The position numbers were made by a program, and so were the translations under genes. Under the pieces are notes generated by a model. It did no database searches. It was not told where the DNA came from and worked only from the letters and a program-made list of their open reading frames with translations. Positions 42,133-44,061 of a DNA stretch of 44,061 nt are shown in pieces; the stretch's first letter is position 1, and each line of letters starts with the position of its first letter. This DNA is from JBFJVZ01 sp041623895 (GTDB lineage Bacteria; Planctomycetota; Planctomycetia; Pirellulales; Pirellulaceae): contig JBFJVZ010000008.1 in NCBI GenBank assembly GCA_041623895.1, positions 1-44,061 on the forward strand, written 5' to 3'.

Positions 42133-43137
42133 TTATTCTTTCGGCCAGGCGACATGTCCCGGCTCGTTGACTCGAATGTTCCAAAGTTTGTGTCCGGCGG
42201 TAATGTACAAAGTTTTCCGATCTTCACCGCCGAAGGCACAATTCGTGACCATATCGATTGGCACTGGGATGGTCGTCAAAAGCTCGCCTTCCGGTGAAAT
42301 CACGTAGACGCCTGCCTTGTATTTGTCCGCCGTCTCGTGCGGCGGCGCCGCGTAATTCAGTCCCGCTGTGACGTAAAGTCGACTTTGCTTATCGATCGCC
42401 ATCCCGTCGGGGCCGCGATCGCTGCCCCAATCGAACAGCTTCTTTTGACTGCCGTCGACGACATTGCGATCGGCGTCCAACTCGAATCGCCAAAGGCAGC
42501 GGGAGTTACCGTCGTCATCATTGGCGTTGTCGGCCACAAATAGATGCCGGTCGTCGGGGGAGACTGCGATCCCGTTGGGCCGCCCGATTTCTTGCCCAAG
42601 TATCCGTGTCACCTTTCCATCGGGATCGACGCGGTAAACACCTTCGATCGATTTTCCGGCTTCGTCAAACATTTCAACGTTACTCCGATCCCCATACCGT
42701 GGATCGGTAAAGAACAGATGCCCGCCGGAATCGATGGTCACATCGTTGGGCGAATTGAAACGTTTGCCCTGATAGCGATTTGCCAGAATCTTGATGGTGC
42801 CATCCGGTTCGGTGCGAGTCAGGCAGCGATTTCCACCTTCGCAGGCAATCAGCCTGCCCTGATGGTCAAAGAGCAATCCGTTCGCTTTACCCGAGGGAGT
42901 GCGAAAAACGCCCAACTTGCCCTCGGGCGAAAGCCGCATGACACGACTGTTCTCGATATCGCTGAAATAAACGCTGCCGTCAGCATGCCAGGCGGGACCC
43001 TCGGTAAATGCAACCCTGCCAAGTGCCTCAACGCGATCATCCGGGGCAACGATGTCTTGACACGACGCGACCGGTGGCTCTGACAGTGCGACCAGGAACC
43101 AGACCAGGGGCACTAACACGCAAAGGCAATTCTTCAT
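42133..43137 (-). CDS. Secreted SMP-30/gluconolactonase-like propeller (second copy)
   Basis: 334 residues with a signal peptide (CLCVLVPLVWFLVALSEPPV, cut near SCQ). The family motifs are AFTEGPAWHADGSVYFSDIE (Glu), ANGLLFDHQGRLIACEGGNR, RFNSPNDVTIDSGGHLFFTD, IGRPNGIAVSPDDRHLFVAD and DRGPDGMAIDKQSRLYVTAG, all metal-site positions of the SMP-30/gluconolactonase fold. It is paralogous to the protein at 39500-40486 but clearly diverged. It is the first gene of a two-gene unit with the PQQ-like protein. Substrate unknown; a sugar lactone is the family expectation. Confidence 0.93.
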   Translation of the reverse strand: MKNCLCVLVPLVWFLVALSEPPVASCQDIVAPDDRVEALGRVAFTEGPAWHADGSVYFSDIENSRVMRLSPEGKLGVFRTPSGKANGLLFDHQGRLIACEGGNRCLTRTEPDGTIKILANRYQGKRFNSPNDVTIDSGGHLFFTDPRYGDRSNVEMFDEAGKSIEGVYRVDPDGKVTRILGQEIGRPNGIAVSPDDRHLFVADNANDDDGNSRCLWRFELDADRNVVDGSQKKLFDWGSDRGPDGMAIDKQSRLYVTAGLNYAAPPHETADKYKAGVYVISPEGELLTTIPVPIDMVTNCAFGGEDRKTLYITAGHKLWNIRVNEPGHVAWPKE

Positions 43138-43368
43138 GTTGATTCTCCTGCTTGCATTCGTCGACCAAAAACTGAGCCAGACATCTTAGACGGATTGTAC
43201 GAAGCAGATACAAATCACGAGAAAAAAATCGTAGTGCGTCGACAGACTTTCGCCACGGTCTCCGGCGGATTCTTGTTCCCTGCAACGACAGCCGGTCGAC
43301 GGAAAAAGAAGTCCGTCATACAAAGAGGAGCGAAAGCCTGCTCATTTACCGCCGTGGAAATCATCACC

Positions 43369-43929
43369 ATGTCACGAGAAAAAGATTTGCTGCTGATGCA
43401 TCAGTACGTCCAGGACGCTGGGCTCCGCCGTCACATGCTGGCGGTCGAAGCGGCGATGCGAGCGTACGCGCAGCAGCACGGTGAAGATGCCGACTTGTGG
43501 GGCACGGTCGGCTTGCTACACGATTTTGACTACGAGCGCTGGCCCAATCCACCGGATCACCCGCTGAAAGGATCCGAAATCCTGCGGCAGCAAGGCTACA
43601 GGGAAGAGGTCATCTACGCGATCCTTTCCCACGCAGATTACTTGCAGGACCAATACCCCCGCAAATCATTACTGGACAAGACGCTGTACGCCTGTGATGA
43701 ACTGTGCGGGTTTATCATCGCTTGCGCCCTGGTGCGACCAACATTCCTGGCGGGCATGACAACCAAGAGCGTCAAGAAAAAAATGAAACAAGCGAGCTTT
43801 GCCGCGGCCGTTCCTCGCGACGATTTATTACGCGGTGCGGAAGAGTTGGGCGTCGACTTTGATTCGCACGTGCAGTTCTGCATTGACGCCCTGCAGACCG
43901 TCGCCAACGAACTTGCTAACGACACGTAA
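43369..43929 (+). CDS. HD-domain phosphohydrolase-like protein
   Basis: 186 residues from MSREKDLLLMHQ (43369), with GGA upstream; the frame is open from 43195 without coding character. The HD superfamily set is complete: His in LRRHMLAVEAAMRAYAQ, the HD pair in GLLHDFDYERWPNPP, His in HPLKGSEILR, His in AILSHADYLQDQYP and Asp in LYACDELCGFI. Such small proteins hydrolyse phosphoester bonds in nucleotides or related metabolites. It lacks the HD-GYP motif, so it is not a typical c-di-GMP phosphodiesterase. It diverges from the gluconolactonase-like gene. Confidence 0.9.
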   Translation: MSREKDLLLMHQYVQDAGLRRHMLAVEAAMRAYAQQHGEDADLWGTVGLLHDFDYERWPNPPDHPLKGSEILRQQGYREEVIYAILSHADYLQDQYPRKSLLDKTLYACDELCGFIIACALVRPTFLAGMTTKSVKKKMKQASFAAAVPRDDLLRGAEELGVDFDSHVQFCIDALQTVANELANDT

Positions 43930-43972
43930 GCGAATTCTAAGCGTGCAAATCTGTGCCGCGGGCCGGCAGGCA

Positions 43973-43997
43973 CCGGGCAGCGGCGTGAGGTGCCCGG
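43973..43997. repeat. Short GC-rich hairpin after the HD gene
   Basis: CCGGGCA (43973-43979) and TGCCCGG (43991-43997) form a 7-bp perfect stem with an 11-base loop, inside a GC-rich stretch about 45 bases after the stop. No T run follows, so it may be a repeat and not a terminator. Confidence 0.4.
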
Positions 43998-44061
43998 CCG
44001 CCAACACGGGTCACGTCTCACTGATGGACCGCTCAGTCGTACTCCGCGGCTTTGGGTTAAG

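Noticed and set aside
43369..43929. HD protein as a c-di-GMP phosphodiesterase
   Set aside because: The HD-GYP signature is absent; only a general HD metal site is present, so the link to the riboswitch theme is not supported.

Overview
The window looks like a chromosomal segment of a planctomycete, most likely in or near the Pirellulaceae (Rhodopirellula-like). This is inferred from marker families and not from any search. The markers are a DUF1559 prepilin-like secreted protein, a sulfatase, a DUF1080 (3-keto-disaccharide hydrolase) protein, a secreted PQQ-type propeller with a WPHWRGP start, two SMP-30/gluconolactonase-like proteins, a Minf_1886-type protein of the Planctomycetes/Verrucomicrobia, weak Shine-Dalgarno sites and several families of palindromic intergenic repeats.

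Layout. 1-2060: two small paralogous lipoproteins (the first apparently frameshifted in a G run) and a DUF1559 protein. 2057-5080: a terminator, a structured leader, a clear cyclic-di-GMP-I (GEMM-I) riboswitch, then an exported protein, a TadG-like protein and a TadE-like pseudopilin. 5140-6330 (minus): an orphan ParA ATPase with a small partner. 6750-13260 (plus): a very long, disordered Tex-like RNA-binding protein, a conserved hypothetical, a GT11-like fucosyltransferase and the dehydrogenase half of a FadB-like enzyme. 13340-19510 (minus): a nucleoside-type MFS transporter, then a four-gene cluster (WD40-like exported protein, PSP1/RicT-like protein, Minf_1886 protein, apparently exported methyltransferase), then a secreted terpenoid-cyclase-fold protein. 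19715-24855 (plus): a coiled-coil protein, a sugar isomerase/epimerase, thiS, thiG, a DASS-type anion transporter and a DUF1080 protein. 24969-26210: a zinc-ribbon protein and a small secreted tyrosine-rich protein. 26449-34885 (plus): a compact chemosensory operon cheW-cheR(TPR)-cheW-mcp-cheA(REC)-cheB. 34902-43137 (minus): a sulfatase-esterase fusion, a PP2C phosphatase, small proteins and three secreted beta-propellers. 43369-43929: an HD-domain protein.

The most interesting theme is cyclic-di-GMP and surface behaviour. The riboswitch is placed to control pilin-like surface genes. The six chemosensory genes have exactly the composition of a Wsp-type pathway (receptor, two CheW, CheR with TPR, CheA-receiver hybrid, CheB), but no WspR-like diguanylate cyclase is present here. 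That one feeds the other is inference. The carbohydrate-related exported proteins fit the usual planctomycete lifestyle on sulfated, acetylated polysaccharides. No tRNA, rRNA, CRISPR array, insertion sequence or prophage was seen.
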